This document shows, in pieces, positions 1-10,297 of a stretch of 14,629 bases of DNA (the stretch's first letter is position 1; every line of letters begins with the position of its first letter). A model generated the notes under the pieces. It saw nothing but the letters and a program-made list of their open reading frames with translations. It did not search any database and was not told the DNA's origin. This stretch comes from Thermoplasmata archaeon (lineage in GTDB: Archaea; Thermoplasmatota; E2; UBA202; JdFR-43). The translations under genes were made by a program, and so were the position numbers. The DNA lies in contig JAGGSX010000146.1 in assembly GCA_021158865.1 (NCBI GenBank), positions 1 to 14,629 of the forward strand. The letters are read 5' to 3'.

Positions 1-7
1 TATTCAT

Positions 8-38
8 AAGGAGGTATTGGCTTTGCCAATATCTCCTT
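8..38 (+). terminator. Strong hairpin, possible terminator of an upstream plus-strand gene
   Basis: Bases 8-21 (AAGGAGGTATTGGC) pair with 25-38 (GCCAATATCTCCTT) around a three-base TTT loop, giving 14 pairs with a single G-U at 14/32. The wobble is a G-U only in plus-strand RNA; in minus-strand RNA it would be a C-A mismatch, so plus-strand transcription is favoured. Four T residues span 37-40. Bases 22-28 (TTTGCCA) can also pair perfectly with 52-58 (TGGCAAA), an alternative that would disrupt this hairpin. Terminator function is inferred; the sequence left of the window would show whether a gene ends here. Confidence 0.4.
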
Positions 39-67
39 TTAGGCGGCTAACTGGCAAATTCAAGTAA

Positions 68-95
68 AAGAAATTCTACGCAATGAGAATTTCTT
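68..95. terminator. Perfect 10-bp inverted repeat downstream of tRNA-Ser
   Basis: Bases 68-77 (AAGAAATTCT) and 86-95 (AGAATTTCTT) are perfect reverse complements around an 8-base loop. On the minus strand the right arm runs into TTTTAC, and on the plus strand a T5 run follows at 102-106. It could therefore act on transcripts from either side, including the end of the tuf-rpsJ-tRNA-Ser unit. Archaeal termination depends mainly on oligo-T rather than hairpins, so the role is inferred. The neighbouring palindrome TTTTAATATTAAAA at 103-116 is A/T only and lies just past the tRNA 3' end. Confidence 0.4.
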
Positions 96-119
96 CACCC
101 GTTTTTAATATTAAAATAG

Positions 120-206
120 CGCTGAGGGAGGGATTTGAACCCTCGGGGTGCAATGCACCACAGGCTCTCAAGGCCTGCGCCTTGGTCCGGTCTTGGCTAC
201 CTCAGC
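120..206 (-). tRNA. tRNA-Ser (anticodon UGA)
   Basis: Read on the minus strand this gives a class II tRNA. The acceptor arms are GCTGAGG (206-200) and CCTCAGC (127-121), with a G discriminator base at 120 as is typical of serine tRNAs. The anticodon stem CAGGC/GCCTG encloses the loop CTTGAGA, so the anticodon is UGA (plus bases 168-170), reading UCA. A long variable arm GGTGC-ATT-GCACC and a T arm GAGGG-TTCAAAT-CCCTC follow. No intron is visible and CCA is not encoded. It lies 43 bases downstream of rpsJ in the same direction, matching the conserved archaeal order EF-1A, S10, tRNA-Ser, so cotranscription followed by processing is possible. Confidence 0.96.
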
Positions 207-217
207 TTAAGAAAGAT

Positions 218-239
218 AAAAAAGAAGAAATTAAAAAAA
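218..239 (-). terminator. Oligo-T tracts between rpsJ and tRNA-Ser
   Basis: On the minus strand the gap after the rpsJ stop contains a T7 run (plus A7 at 233-239) and a T6 run (plus A6 at 218-223). Archaeal RNA polymerase terminates intrinsically at such oligo-T stretches, so part of the tuf-rpsJ transcript may end here. The same T-rich sequence lies roughly 12-33 bases upstream of the tRNA and could also contain its promoter; the sequence alone does not decide. Function is inferred. Confidence 0.35.
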
Positions 240-249
240 TTTTGTTCAA

Positions 250-561
250 TTAAGATTTCAGAACAATTTCTATATTTACACCATCTGGAACTTGAACACG
301 CATCAGCTGTCGTAAAGCACGTTCTTGAGCGTCGAGTTCTATCAGCCTTTTATGAATTCGCATCTCCCATCTATCCCATGTTTCTGTGCCTTCTCCATCA
401 GGACTTTTTCTTATAGGCACAACAAGCCTTTTCGTTGGCAAAGGAATAGGACCTCCCATTTTTATTCCTGTTCTCTCCGCAATTTTCTTTATCTGATTAC
501 AGACCTCAGCAATTTTCTTTGCATCTGTTCCAGTTAATGTTATTCTTGCTTTTTGAGCCAT
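250..561 (-). CDS. rpsJ: Small ribosomal subunit protein S10 (uS10), archaeal type
   Basis: This 103-residue protein is a component of the 30S head. It is close to the usual archaeal S10 length of about 102. The family signature is plain: GPIPLPTKRLVVPIRKSPDG near residues 36-55, then WDRWEMRIHKRLI, and the C-terminal VQVPDGVNIEIVL. The ATG lies one base after the tuf stop codon, so it is translationally coupled to tuf; no strong Shine-Dalgarno sequence is visible (AGAGAGATAAAG overlaps the tuf end). tRNA-Ser follows 43 bases downstream. The order EF-1A, S10, tRNA-Ser is a recurrent archaeal arrangement. Nothing about the protein looks unusual. Confidence 0.97.
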   Translation of the reverse strand: MAQKARITLTGTDAKKIAEVCNQIKKIAERTGIKMGGPIPLPTKRLVVPIRKSPDGEGTETWDRWEMRIHKRLIELDAQERALRQLMRVQVPDGVNIEIVLKS

Positions 562-562
562 A

Positions 563-1849
563 TTACTTTATCTCTCTAGCTTCAATCTCAACAGCTATGC
601 CTGCTCCAACAGTTTGTCCCATATCTCTTATAGCAAATCTTGATAATTCTCTTATTTTATCTGCTCTTTCTATAACCATAGGCCTTGTTGGAACTATTTT
701 TACCAAAGCTGCCTCTCCAGTTTTGATGAATTGTGGATTTTCCTCTTTAACCTCACCAGTTCTTGGGTCAAATTTCTTCAATAACGCATCAAATCTGCAT
801 GCTACTTGAGCAGTATGAATATGGAATACTGGTGTATAGCCAACAGTGATAACGCTTGGATGATTCAAAACCATTATTCTTGCTGTAAATGATTTTGCTA
901 CAGTTGGAGGATTATCAACATGTCCTGCTACGTCTCCTCTCCTTATATCTTTCTTTCCAACTCCTCTTATATTTGCTCCAACATTATCGCCAGGCTCTGC
1001 TTTTGGTATTGTTTCATGATGCATTTCTATGGATTTTACTTCTCCTATCACTCCATGAGGCTGTGTCGACGGCAGGAAAATGATTTTATCGCCTGGTTTC
1101 ATCACACCTGTCTCCACCCTACCAACTGGAACTGTGCCAACGCCTGTTATTGAATAAACATCTTGAATTGGCCATCGTAACGGCTTTTCAACAGGTTTTG
1201 ATGGAAGTTTCAAAGCATTTAATGCCTCAATAAGAGTTGGTCCATCCCACCAGCTCAAATTTTTCTTATCCGTAACATTGTCTCCATTCCATGCAGATAC
1301 TGGCAGATATACAACATCTTTATATCCAATTCCTGCCAGAAGCTTCTGAACTTCGCTTTTAACTTCTTCATACCTTTTTGAATCATAAGCTGGCTGGGTT
1401 ATATCCATTTTATTTATAGCAACTATCATCTGGTCAACACCCAAAGTCTTTGCAAGCCATGCATGTTCTTTTGTCTGCGCCATCACGCCGTCTGGAGCAG
1501 CCACCACCAGAACAGCAGCATCTGCCTGGCTTGTGCCTGTTATCATATTTTTTACAAAATCTCTGTGACCAGGGGCATCAATAATTGTGAAATAATATTT
1601 ATCAGTATCAAAACGGCGATGAGCAACATCTATGGTTATGCCTCTTTCTCTTTCTTCTTTGAGTCTGTCCATTACCCATGCTAAAGCAAAGGATTCTTTT
1701 CCTTTAGCTTTTGCTTCTTCTTCATACTTTCTTATAAGATGCTCATCTATCTGACCTGTATCAAGCAGCAATCTTCCTACAAGTGTTGATTTCCCGTGGT
1801 CAATATGCCCTATAATCACCAAATTGAGATGGGGTTTTTCAGCTGGCAT
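563..1849 (-). CDS. tuf: Translation elongation factor 1A (EF-1 alpha / aEF1A)
   Basis: This 428-residue GTPase delivers aminoacyl-tRNA to the ribosomal A site. The G motifs are intact: P-loop GHIDHGKST at 14-22, switch I GITID at 70-74, DAPGH at 91-95, NKMD at 146-149 and SAW at 185-187. The beta-barrel domain 2 begins near residue 224 (LRWPIQDVYSITGVGTVPVGR) and domain 3 completes the protein, with the usual archaeal length. The segment after DAPGH reads GVMAQTKEHAWLA without the long 'eocyte' insertion of crenarchaeal and eukaryotic proteins. A strong Shine-Dalgarno sequence (AGGAGGAT, plus 1853-1860) precedes the ATG and supports this start. It is first of the tuf-rpsJ-tRNA-Ser unit, with a TATA-like element about 35 bases upstream. 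The usual partners rps12, rps7 and fusA are not next to it. Confidence 0.98.
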   Translation of the reverse strand: MPAEKPHLNLVIIGHIDHGKSTLVGRLLLDTGQIDEHLIRKYEEEAKAKGKESFALAWVMDRLKEERERGITIDVAHRRFDTDKYYFTIIDAPGHRDFVKNMITGTSQADAAVLVVAAPDGVMAQTKEHAWLAKTLGVDQMIVAINKMDITQPAYDSKRYEEVKSEVQKLLAGIGYKDVVYLPVSAWNGDNVTDKKNLSWWDGPTLIEALNALKLPSKPVEKPLRWPIQDVYSITGVGTVPVGRVETGVMKPGDKIIFLPSTQPHGVIGEVKSIEMHHETIPKAEPGDNVGANIRGVGKKDIRRGDVAGHVDNPPTVAKSFTARIMVLNHPSVITVGYTPVFHIHTAQVACRFDALLKKFDPRTGEVKEENPQFIKTGEAALVKIVPTRPMVIERADKIRELSRFAIRDMGQTVGAGIAVEIEAREIK

Positions 1850-1852
1850 TTT

Positions 1853-1890
1853 ATCCTCCTGCCTGTATATAAATTCCCATATATATAATA
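1853..1890 (-). promoter_or_regulatory. tuf promoter and ribosome binding site
   Basis: On the minus strand an A/T-only stretch TATTATATATAT lies at about 1879-1890. Transcription starting about 25 bases downstream would begin near 1861, giving a leader of about a dozen bases that holds the Shine-Dalgarno sequence AGGAGGAT (1853-1860), three bases before the ATG. A second TTTATATA at 1866-1873 is too close to the start codon to be the main TATA box. The site assignment is inferred from spacing. Confidence 0.6.
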
Positions 1891-1937
1891 TTTGCTCTAA
1901 TTTTGATGCTGTTAATTTAACAAAAATTGAAAATACT

Positions 1938-1992
1938 CTGCAATAGCGTTACGGTGGAGAAGGCAATGCTAAAGTTGTGCAGCATCGCAGGG
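1938..1992 (-). other. GC-rich intergenic element with a potential stem-loop
   Basis: This stretch stands out from its A/T-rich surroundings. On the minus strand GCGATGCT (1988-1981) can pair with AGCATTGC (1970-1963) around a 10-base loop, eight pairs including one G-U. In plus-strand RNA that pair is an A-C mismatch, so the minus sense is favoured. It begins two bases after the stop of the decayed gene at 1993-2267 and ends about 90 bases before the tuf start codon. No box C/D pair, H/ACA signature or reading frame was recognised. It may be a small RNA, a 3' structure of the decayed gene, or simply leftover coding sequence. Confidence 0.3.
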
Positions 1993-2267
1993 TTATTTTT
2001 TCAATTTAGATAAATCTTTATTCAATCCTATGACTATTTTATCAGCTATTTTTTTCACATCCTCTTCATCAAAATCTAAAGAAGAAATCTTTTTTATTCC
2101 TTCTTTTGCTATCGTTATCTCATAATCTGGATTTTCTTTCGTAAGCTTTACAGCCACTTCATGCCCAATTTGGCCTACTGAAGAGGCTCCATCACATGCC
2201 AGTATTATATCCAATCCTTCAGCTTCTTCGGCACATCCTGGTAAAAGCTGATAATTTTTTTATTCAT
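1993..2267 (-). pseudogene. Decayed DGC-family (putative zinc-binding) protein gene
   Basis: The open frame from a TTG at 2214 gives 73 residues beginning LDIILACDGASSVGQIGHEV, which resembles the N-terminal part of the DGC/putative zinc-binding protein family; the end (PDYEITIAKEGIKKI, then LDFDEEDV) resembles that family's C-terminus. The central section, where I expect the name-giving DGC cysteine motif, is missing, so the protein jumps from KLTKEN straight to PDYEI. Upstream the frame stays open back to a TAA at 2262-2260. An ATG at 2267 with GGTGAT before it (2276-2271) reads into a run of seven A's (plus T7, 2255-2261) and then out of frame. One extra A would give MNKKNYQLLPGCAEEAEG joined in frame to LDII. 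Two lesions, a frameshift and an internal deletion, suggest a pseudogene; a sequencing error in the homopolymer could explain the first only. Family assignment is from memory of its motifs. Confidence 0.55.
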
Positions 2268-2385
2268 TTCATCACCGGAATGATATACAAAAAGAGTATT
2301 TCAATGGATTTTTGGATAAAATAAATGCAGAGATGCTGAATTTAACCCAAAAGTTAAAATATTAGAAGATATATATTGGCAGAAT
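2268..2385 (+). promoter_or_regulatory. Divergent intergenic region with probable rpoH operon promoter
   Basis: The 118 bases between the decayed minus-strand gene and rpoH contain no convincing reading frame. A TATA-like AAGTTAAAATATT at 2351-2363 is centred about 29 bases before the rpoH ATG, which would make the operon transcript nearly leaderless. The nearer ATATATAT at about 2369-2376 is too close for a usual TATA-to-start distance. No Shine-Dalgarno sequence precedes the rpoH ATG. This is the only evident promoter for the six-gene operon that follows. The assignment rests on composition and spacing only. Confidence 0.45.
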
Positions 2386-2627
2386 ATGAAGTTTGATATC
2401 CTAAAGCATACCCTCGTCCCGCACCATGAGATATTATCAGGAGAAGATGTTGAAAAGTTATTGAAGACATATAAAATAAAAAAAGAAGATTTACCCCAAA
2501 TGCTGGTTACTGATCCAGTTGCCAAAGCAATTGGTGCGAAGGATGGGGATATTGTAAAAATAGTGAGAAAAAGTCCTACAGCTGGGACAAGCATTTCATA
2601 TAGGCTTGTTGTTAAAAAGGAGATAAT

Positions 2628-2631
<4 letters not shown>
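2386..2631 (+). CDS. rpoH: DNA-directed RNA polymerase subunit H (Rpo5/RpoH)
   Basis: This 81-residue protein corresponds to the C-terminal domain of eukaryotic Rpb5, the form usual in archaea, and sits at the downstream jaw of RNA polymerase. The family pattern is clear: HTLVPHHEIL near residues 8-17, LPQMLVTDPVAKAIGAKDGD in the middle, and the end VRKSPTAGTSISYRLVV. It opens the operon rpoH-rpoB-rpoA1-rpoA2-rpl30e-nusA. Its stop overlaps the rpoB start in ATGA (2628-2631), indicating coupled translation. No Shine-Dalgarno sequence precedes its own ATG, consistent with a very short leader from the TATA-like element near 2357. Length is normal. Confidence 0.96.
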
Positions 2632-5996
<3,365 letters not shown>

Positions 5997-5997
5997 A

Positions 5998-8622
5998 ATG
6001 ATAACAAAATCAAAGAAAATTATAGATAAGATTGCATTTGGATTGCTTTCTCCTGAAAAAATAAGAAAAATGTCTGCTACAAGAATTATAACTCCTGATA
6101 CCTATGATGAAGATGGATTCCCAATAGAAATGGGTTTGATGGATCCTCGTCTCGGAGTTATTGAGCCCGGCTTGAGGTGCAAAACATGTGGCCAAAAAGT
6201 AAAGGAATGTCCTGGACATTTTGGTCATATTGAACTTGCCATGCCTGTTATACATGTTGGATTTGCAAAAACAATATATAATGTTTTGAAAGCAACATGC
6301 AGAGGATGTGGGAAATTATTATTGCCAGAAGAAGAAATTATTAAATTAAGAGAAGACTATAAAAAAGTTGTTAAAAGAGGAAATAGTACTGCAGCTTTTG
6401 CAAAAGAAGTCATCAAAAAAACGAGCAAGGTAACAAAATGTCCTTATTGTGGAAGGGAAGTTTTGCCAGTCGAGCTTGATAAACCAACGACATATAGAGA
6501 AGGGGGAAGAAAATTAACTCCAGCTGAAGTGAGGGAATGGCTCGAAAAAGTTAGCGATGCCTTGGGCGATGACCTCAGACTGCTGGATATTAATCCTGAG
6601 GTGGCTCATCCAGAATGGATGGTTTTAACAGTTCTTCCAGTTCCTCCTGTCACTACACGTCCTTCCATTACTCTTGAAACAGGAGAAAGAAGTGAGGATG
6701 ATTTGACACATAAACTTGTTGATATAATTAGAATAAATCAAAGGCTGCAGGAAAATAGAGATGCTGGAGCTCCTCAACTTATTGTTGAAGATTTATGGGA
6801 ATTGTTGCAATATCATGTCACAACTTATTTTGATAATCAAACGAGCGGCATACCTCCAGCCCGTCATAGGAGCGGAAGAGCATTAAAAACGCTTGCTCAA
6901 AGATTGAAAGGAAAGGAAGGTCGTTTCAGGAGCAATTTATCTGGAAAGCGTGTCAATTTTTCAGCAAGAACTGTAATCTCGCCAGACCCAAATATAAGCA
7001 TAAATGAAGTTGGAATACCAATTGCAATAGCAAAAGAGCTTACAGTTCCAATAAAAGTTACGCCATATAATATTGAAGAAATGAAAGAATTGGTGAAAAG
7101 AGGACCAGAACCAGAACCTTTAGAAGGAACAATTTATTTGCCAGGTGTCAACTATGTAATAAGACCTGATGGTAGAAGAATAAGGGTTACAAGTGAAAAT
7201 GCTGAAACAGTTGCGGAAAGATTGGAAGTTGGTTCAATTATTGAAAGACAATTGGATGATGGAGACATTGTTTTATTTAACAGGCAACCTTCTTTGCATC
7301 GTATGTCAATGATGGCACATAAAGCAAAAATTTTACCATATAAAACATTCCGTCTCAATCTTGCTGTCTGCCCACCTTACAATGCTGATTTTGATGGAGA
7401 TGAAATGAACCTGCATGTTTTGCAAAGTGAAGAAGCAAGAGCAGAAGCAGAGATTTTAATGAAGGTTCAGGAGCATATTTTAAGTCCCCGTTTTGGAGGG
7501 GCAATAATTGGTGCAATTCATGACCATATAACTGGATGTTTTTTACTCACTTATGGAAATAAGGTTTTTAGTAAGGAAGAAGCTTTATACATTCTTTCAG
7601 CAACTGGTTATACAGGGAAAATTAAAGAAAAAATGACGGGAAAGGAAATATTCAGCAAAATATTGCCAGAAGATTTGAATCTTGAATATAAAGCCAAATT
7701 GTGCAACAGCACTGAAGAAGAATGTAGAAAAAATGATGCTTATGTTGTTATAAAGAATGGAAAGTTGTTAGAAGGAGCCATAGATGAGGCAAGTATTGGA
7801 GCATTTAAAGGAAAAATAATTGAATATATAATGAGAAAAGATGGAAGCAAAGCTGCGAGGAAATTCATAGATAAAGTTACAAAACTGGGTATAGCTTCTA
7901 TAACATTGATAGGATTTACAACAGGCATAGATGATGAAGATATTCCAGAAGAAGCACAAATGCAGATTAAAGGAGTTTTAGAAAATGCAAAAAAGAAGAT
8001 ACAGGATTTGATAAGAGCTTATAGAGAAGGAGAACTTGAGCAAATTCCCGGTAGAAGCTTGGAAGAAACACTGGAAATGGAAATAATGCGTGTAACAGGA
8101 AAAGCAAGAGATCAGACTGGAGAAATAGCCAGCCGACACCTTGGTCTGGACAATTCTGCAGTCATAATGGCAAGAAGTGGGGCAAGAGGAAGCATGCTTA
8201 ATTTATCGCAAATGGCGGGCGCAGTGGGACAGCAGGCTGTTAGAGGAGAAAGAATCCATAGAGGGTATCATGGAAGAACTTTGCCACATTTTAAGAAAGG
8301 AGATTTGGGAGCGGAAGCAAAAGGTTTTGTTTCTTCAAGCTATAAAAGCGGGCTTACACCAACTGAATATTTCTTCCATTCCATGGGAGGTAGAGAGGGT
8401 TTAGTAGATACTGCAGTCAGGACATCTCGTTCCGGATACATGCAGCGCCGCCTCATTAATGCACTTGAAAATGTCAGGCTTGAAGAGGATGGTAGCGTAA
8501 GAGAAACAACAGGAAAAGTGGTTCAGTTCCATTATGGAGAGGATGGGATTGACCCAACTAAAAGCATAAGAGGAAAGGCTGTTGACCCTGAATTGATATT
8601 GAAGGAGGTGACAAATGAGTAA
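5998..8622 (+). CDS. rpoA1: DNA-directed RNA polymerase subunit A' (Rpo1N/RpoA1)
   Basis: The N-terminal part of the largest RNA polymerase subunit, 874 residues, carrying the catalytic magnesium site. NADFDGDEMN lies at residues 462-471, with D464, D466 and D468 as the metal ligands. The clamp zinc sites are visible: C61-x2-C64-x6-C71-x2-H74 and a second set C101-x2-C104 with C148-x2-C151. VNFSARTVISPDPN and FNRQPSLHRMSMM are also typical. The chain ends near the usual archaeal split point, after DGSVRETTGKVVQFHYGEDG. Its stop overlaps the rpoA2 start by eight bases. A' and A'' assemble to make the equivalent of bacterial beta prime. Confidence 0.98.
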   Translation: MITKSKKIIDKIAFGLLSPEKIRKMSATRIITPDTYDEDGFPIEMGLMDPRLGVIEPGLRCKTCGQKVKECPGHFGHIELAMPVIHVGFAKTIYNVLKATCRGCGKLLLPEEEIIKLREDYKKVVKRGNSTAAFAKEVIKKTSKVTKCPYCGREVLPVELDKPTTYREGGRKLTPAEVREWLEKVSDALGDDLRLLDINPEVAHPEWMVLTVLPVPPVTTRPSITLETGERSEDDLTHKLVDIIRINQRLQENRDAGAPQLIVEDLWELLQYHVTTYFDNQTSGIPPARHRSGRALKTLAQRLKGKEGRFRSNLSGKRVNFSARTVISPDPNISINEVGIPIAIAKELTVPIKVTPYNIEEMKELVKRGPEPEPLEGTIYLPGVNYVIRPDGRRIRVTSENAETVAERLEVGSIIERQLDDGDIVLFNRQPSLHRMSMMAHKAKILPYKTFRLNLAVCPPYNADFDGDEMNLHVLQSEEARAEAEILMKVQEHILSPRFGGAIIGAIHDHITGCFLLTYGNKVFSKEEALYILSATGYTGKIKEKMTGKEIFSKILPEDLNLEYKAKLCNSTEEECRKNDAYVVIKNGKLLEGAIDEASIGAFKGKIIEYIMRKDGSKAARKFIDKVTKLGIASITLIGFTTGIDDEDIPEEAQMQIKGVLENAKKKIQDLIRAYREGELEQIPGRSLEETLEMEIMRVTGKARDQTGEIASRHLGLDNSAVIMARSGARGSMLNLSQMAGAVGQQAVRGERIHRGYHGRTLPHFKKGDLGAEAKGFVSSSYKSGLTPTEYFFHSMGGREGLVDTAVRTSRSGYMQRRLINALENVRLEEDGSVRETTGKVVQFHYGEDGIDPTKSIRGKAVDPELILKEVTNE
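8602..8611 (+). promoter_or_regulatory. Strong Shine-Dalgarno site for rpoA2
   Basis: AAGGAGGTGA lies inside the end of rpoA1, four bases before the rpoA2 ATG at 8615. It is the best ribosome binding site in the operon and fixes the rpoA2 start. It therefore shows that the N-terminal extension of RpoA2 is translated from this position and is not an artefact of start choice. Confidence 0.8.
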
Positions 8623-10018
8623 GATTACAGCAAATGCTTTGATTAAAAGAGGCATAAGCAAAAAAGTGGCTGAAAAAGTTGCAGAATATTACACCTTATC
8701 AGAATTGAGTAAAATTGGCTATAAAAAACTTGAAAAAAAAGTTGGAACAAAATCTGCCGAAGAAATTTTCAAAAAACTTGGAAGAAAAATTCCAGTTAAA
8801 AAGAAATCAAAGAAAATTACAAGAAAAATTCCAAAGGCGAAAGAAAGTGGAAATAAAACCAAAGATGAAATTATAAAAATTATAAATGAAAAGAAGGAAT
8901 ATTTACCAGAAACAATTATAAATGAAATTGCAGAGAGTATAGAAAAAAATGGGGCAAAAGATAAAATAAAAAAAGTGGTTGAAAAAGCAATTAAAGATTA
9001 CAATGCTCATTTAATGGAGCCGCTTGAAGCCTGCGGCATCGTCGCCGCCCAGTCTATTGGGGAGCCGGGCACACAAATGACAATGAGAACTTTCCACTAT
9101 GCTGGTGTGGCTGAAATAAATGTTACTCTTGGATTGCCCCGTTTGATAGAAATAGTTGATGCGAGAAAAGAACCATCGACGCCCATGATGACCGTATATT
9201 TAGAAGGAGCTTATAGAATAAATAGGGATTTGGCAAAGAAAATGGCAAATCAAATAGAAATAACAAAAATGATAAACATTGCCGATGTTACTGTTGATAT
9301 TGGAAACATGAAGATAATTGTTACACCAAATAAGAAGGCAATGAAGAGGAAAGATATTGAAATGAATGATGTGATGAATTCTTTAAAAAAGGTGAGCAAG
9401 GCAGAAATTAATGAGGCGGGAGAGAAAATAGAAGTCATACCAAAAGATAAAAGATATACAGAATTACGCCGTTTAAATGATGAAATCAAAAATATAAAAA
9501 TAAAGGGTATAGACGAAATCAAAAGGGCAATAATAAGGAAAGAAGAAGATGAATATGTCATTTATACTGAGGGAAGCAATTTTGAAAAAGTTTTGCAGAT
9601 TGAAGGAGTTGATAAAACGAGAACAACAACAAATGATATACACGCAATATATACTGTCCTTGGAATTGAGGCAGCCAGAAATGCCATAATAAAAGAAGCC
9701 CATGATACTCTGCAAGAGCAGGGACTTAATGTTGACATTCGCCACATAATGCTTGTAGCAGATATAATGACTGCCGACGGCACGGTCCGTCCAGTAGGAA
9801 GGCAGGGTGTCACAGGAGAAAAAACTTCTGTTATAGCAAGAGCTGCTTTTGAAATAACCGTTGACCATCTTCTTAAGGCATCAAGAAGAGGAGAAATAGA
9901 TGGATTGGAAGGTGTGGCAGAAAATGTTATTGTTGGACAGCCTATAAGATTAGGAACAGGTTCGGTTGAACTTGCAGTTGATATTAAAAAATTGAAAAGT
10001 TTGAAGGTGGGAAAATGA
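8615..10018 (+). CDS. rpoA2: RNA polymerase subunit A'' (Rpo1C/RpoA2) with an N-terminal HhH extension
   Basis: The C-terminal part of the largest RNA polymerase subunit, 467 residues, noticeably longer than the roughly 390 I expect. GIVAAQSIGEPGTQMTMR starts at residue 141, some 80 positions later than usual, and marks the bridge-helix/trigger-loop side of the active centre. FHYAGVAEINVTLGLPR and VGRQGVTGEKTSVIARAAFE follow normally. Residues 5-56 look like a helix-hairpin-helix unit (ALIKRGISKKVAEKVAEYY, then LSELSKIGYKKLEKKVG). Residues 57-83 are a lysine-rich linker, and the normal A'' sequence begins near 84. The start is fixed by a strong Shine-Dalgarno site at 8602-8611. The chain overlaps rpl30e by four bases. 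The core assignment is certain; the HhH call rests on residue pattern only. Confidence 0.97.
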   Translation: MSKITANALIKRGISKKVAEKVAEYYTLSELSKIGYKKLEKKVGTKSAEEIFKKLGRKIPVKKKSKKITRKIPKAKESGNKTKDEIIKIINEKKEYLPETIINEIAESIEKNGAKDKIKKVVEKAIKDYNAHLMEPLEACGIVAAQSIGEPGTQMTMRTFHYAGVAEINVTLGLPRLIEIVDARKEPSTPMMTVYLEGAYRINRDLAKKMANQIEITKMINIADVTVDIGNMKIIVTPNKKAMKRKDIEMNDVMNSLKKVSKAEINEAGEKIEVIPKDKRYTELRRLNDEIKNIKIKGIDEIKRAIIRKEEDEYVIYTEGSNFEKVLQIEGVDKTRTTTNDIHAIYTVLGIEAARNAIIKEAHDTLQEQGLNVDIRHIMLVADIMTADGTVRPVGRQGVTGEKTSVIARAAFEITVDHLLKASRRGEIDGLEGVAENVIVGQPIRLGTGSVELAVDIKKLKSLKVGK

Positions 10019-10296
10019 TATCTAAGGAATTAGCAAGAGCAATATCTACAGGAAAAATTATATTTGGATATAAAATGGTTATTAAAAATGCTGAAAAAGC
10101 AAAAGCTTTTATAATGTCCATGGACTGCCCGTATAAAAAAGAAGTCATGGATGCAATAGGAGATAAACCACTTTATATCTATAAAGGGAATAATGTTGAA
10201 CTTGGAAACGCATGCGGTAAGCCATTTGGTGTAAGCGTTATGGCAATAATGGATGGAGGGAAATCTAAAATAATTGACATTATACAGAATAGATAA
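10015..10296 (+). CDS. rpl30e: Large ribosomal subunit protein L30e (eL30)
   Basis: A 93-residue protein of the L7Ae/L30e RNA-binding fold, part of the archaeal 50S subunit. The N-terminus SKELARAISTGKIIFGYKMVIKNAEKAKAFIM and the central CPYKKEVMDAIGDKPLYIYKG, then ELGNACGKPFGVSVMAI, fit the family. The ATG overlaps the rpoA2 stop (ATGA, 10015-10018), with AAGGTGG a few bases upstream. Its place between rpoA2 and nusA is the standard archaeal position and supports L30e over the related L7Ae. The nusA ATG follows its stop after one base. Confidence 0.94.
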   Translation: MISKELARAISTGKIIFGYKMVIKNAEKAKAFIMSMDCPYKKEVMDAIGDKPLYIYKGNNVELGNACGKPFGVSVMAIMDGGKSKIIDIIQNR

Positions 10297-10297
10297 C

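Noticed and set aside
135..416. Plus-strand open frame over tRNA-Ser and the end of rpsJ
   Set aside because: It runs through a clear tRNA and is antisense to rpsJ; the protein has no recognisable features.
2220..2276. Possible C/D box RNA: GTGATGA (box C-like) and CTGA (box D-like) on the minus strand
   Set aside because: No internal C' or D' pair or flanking terminal stem was found, and both motifs are explained by the start region of the decayed gene.
8600..8640. rpoA1/rpoA2 boundary as a gene break or intein
   Set aside because: Division of the largest subunit into A' and A'' here is the normal archaeal state; both reading frames are intact and no intein motif is present.
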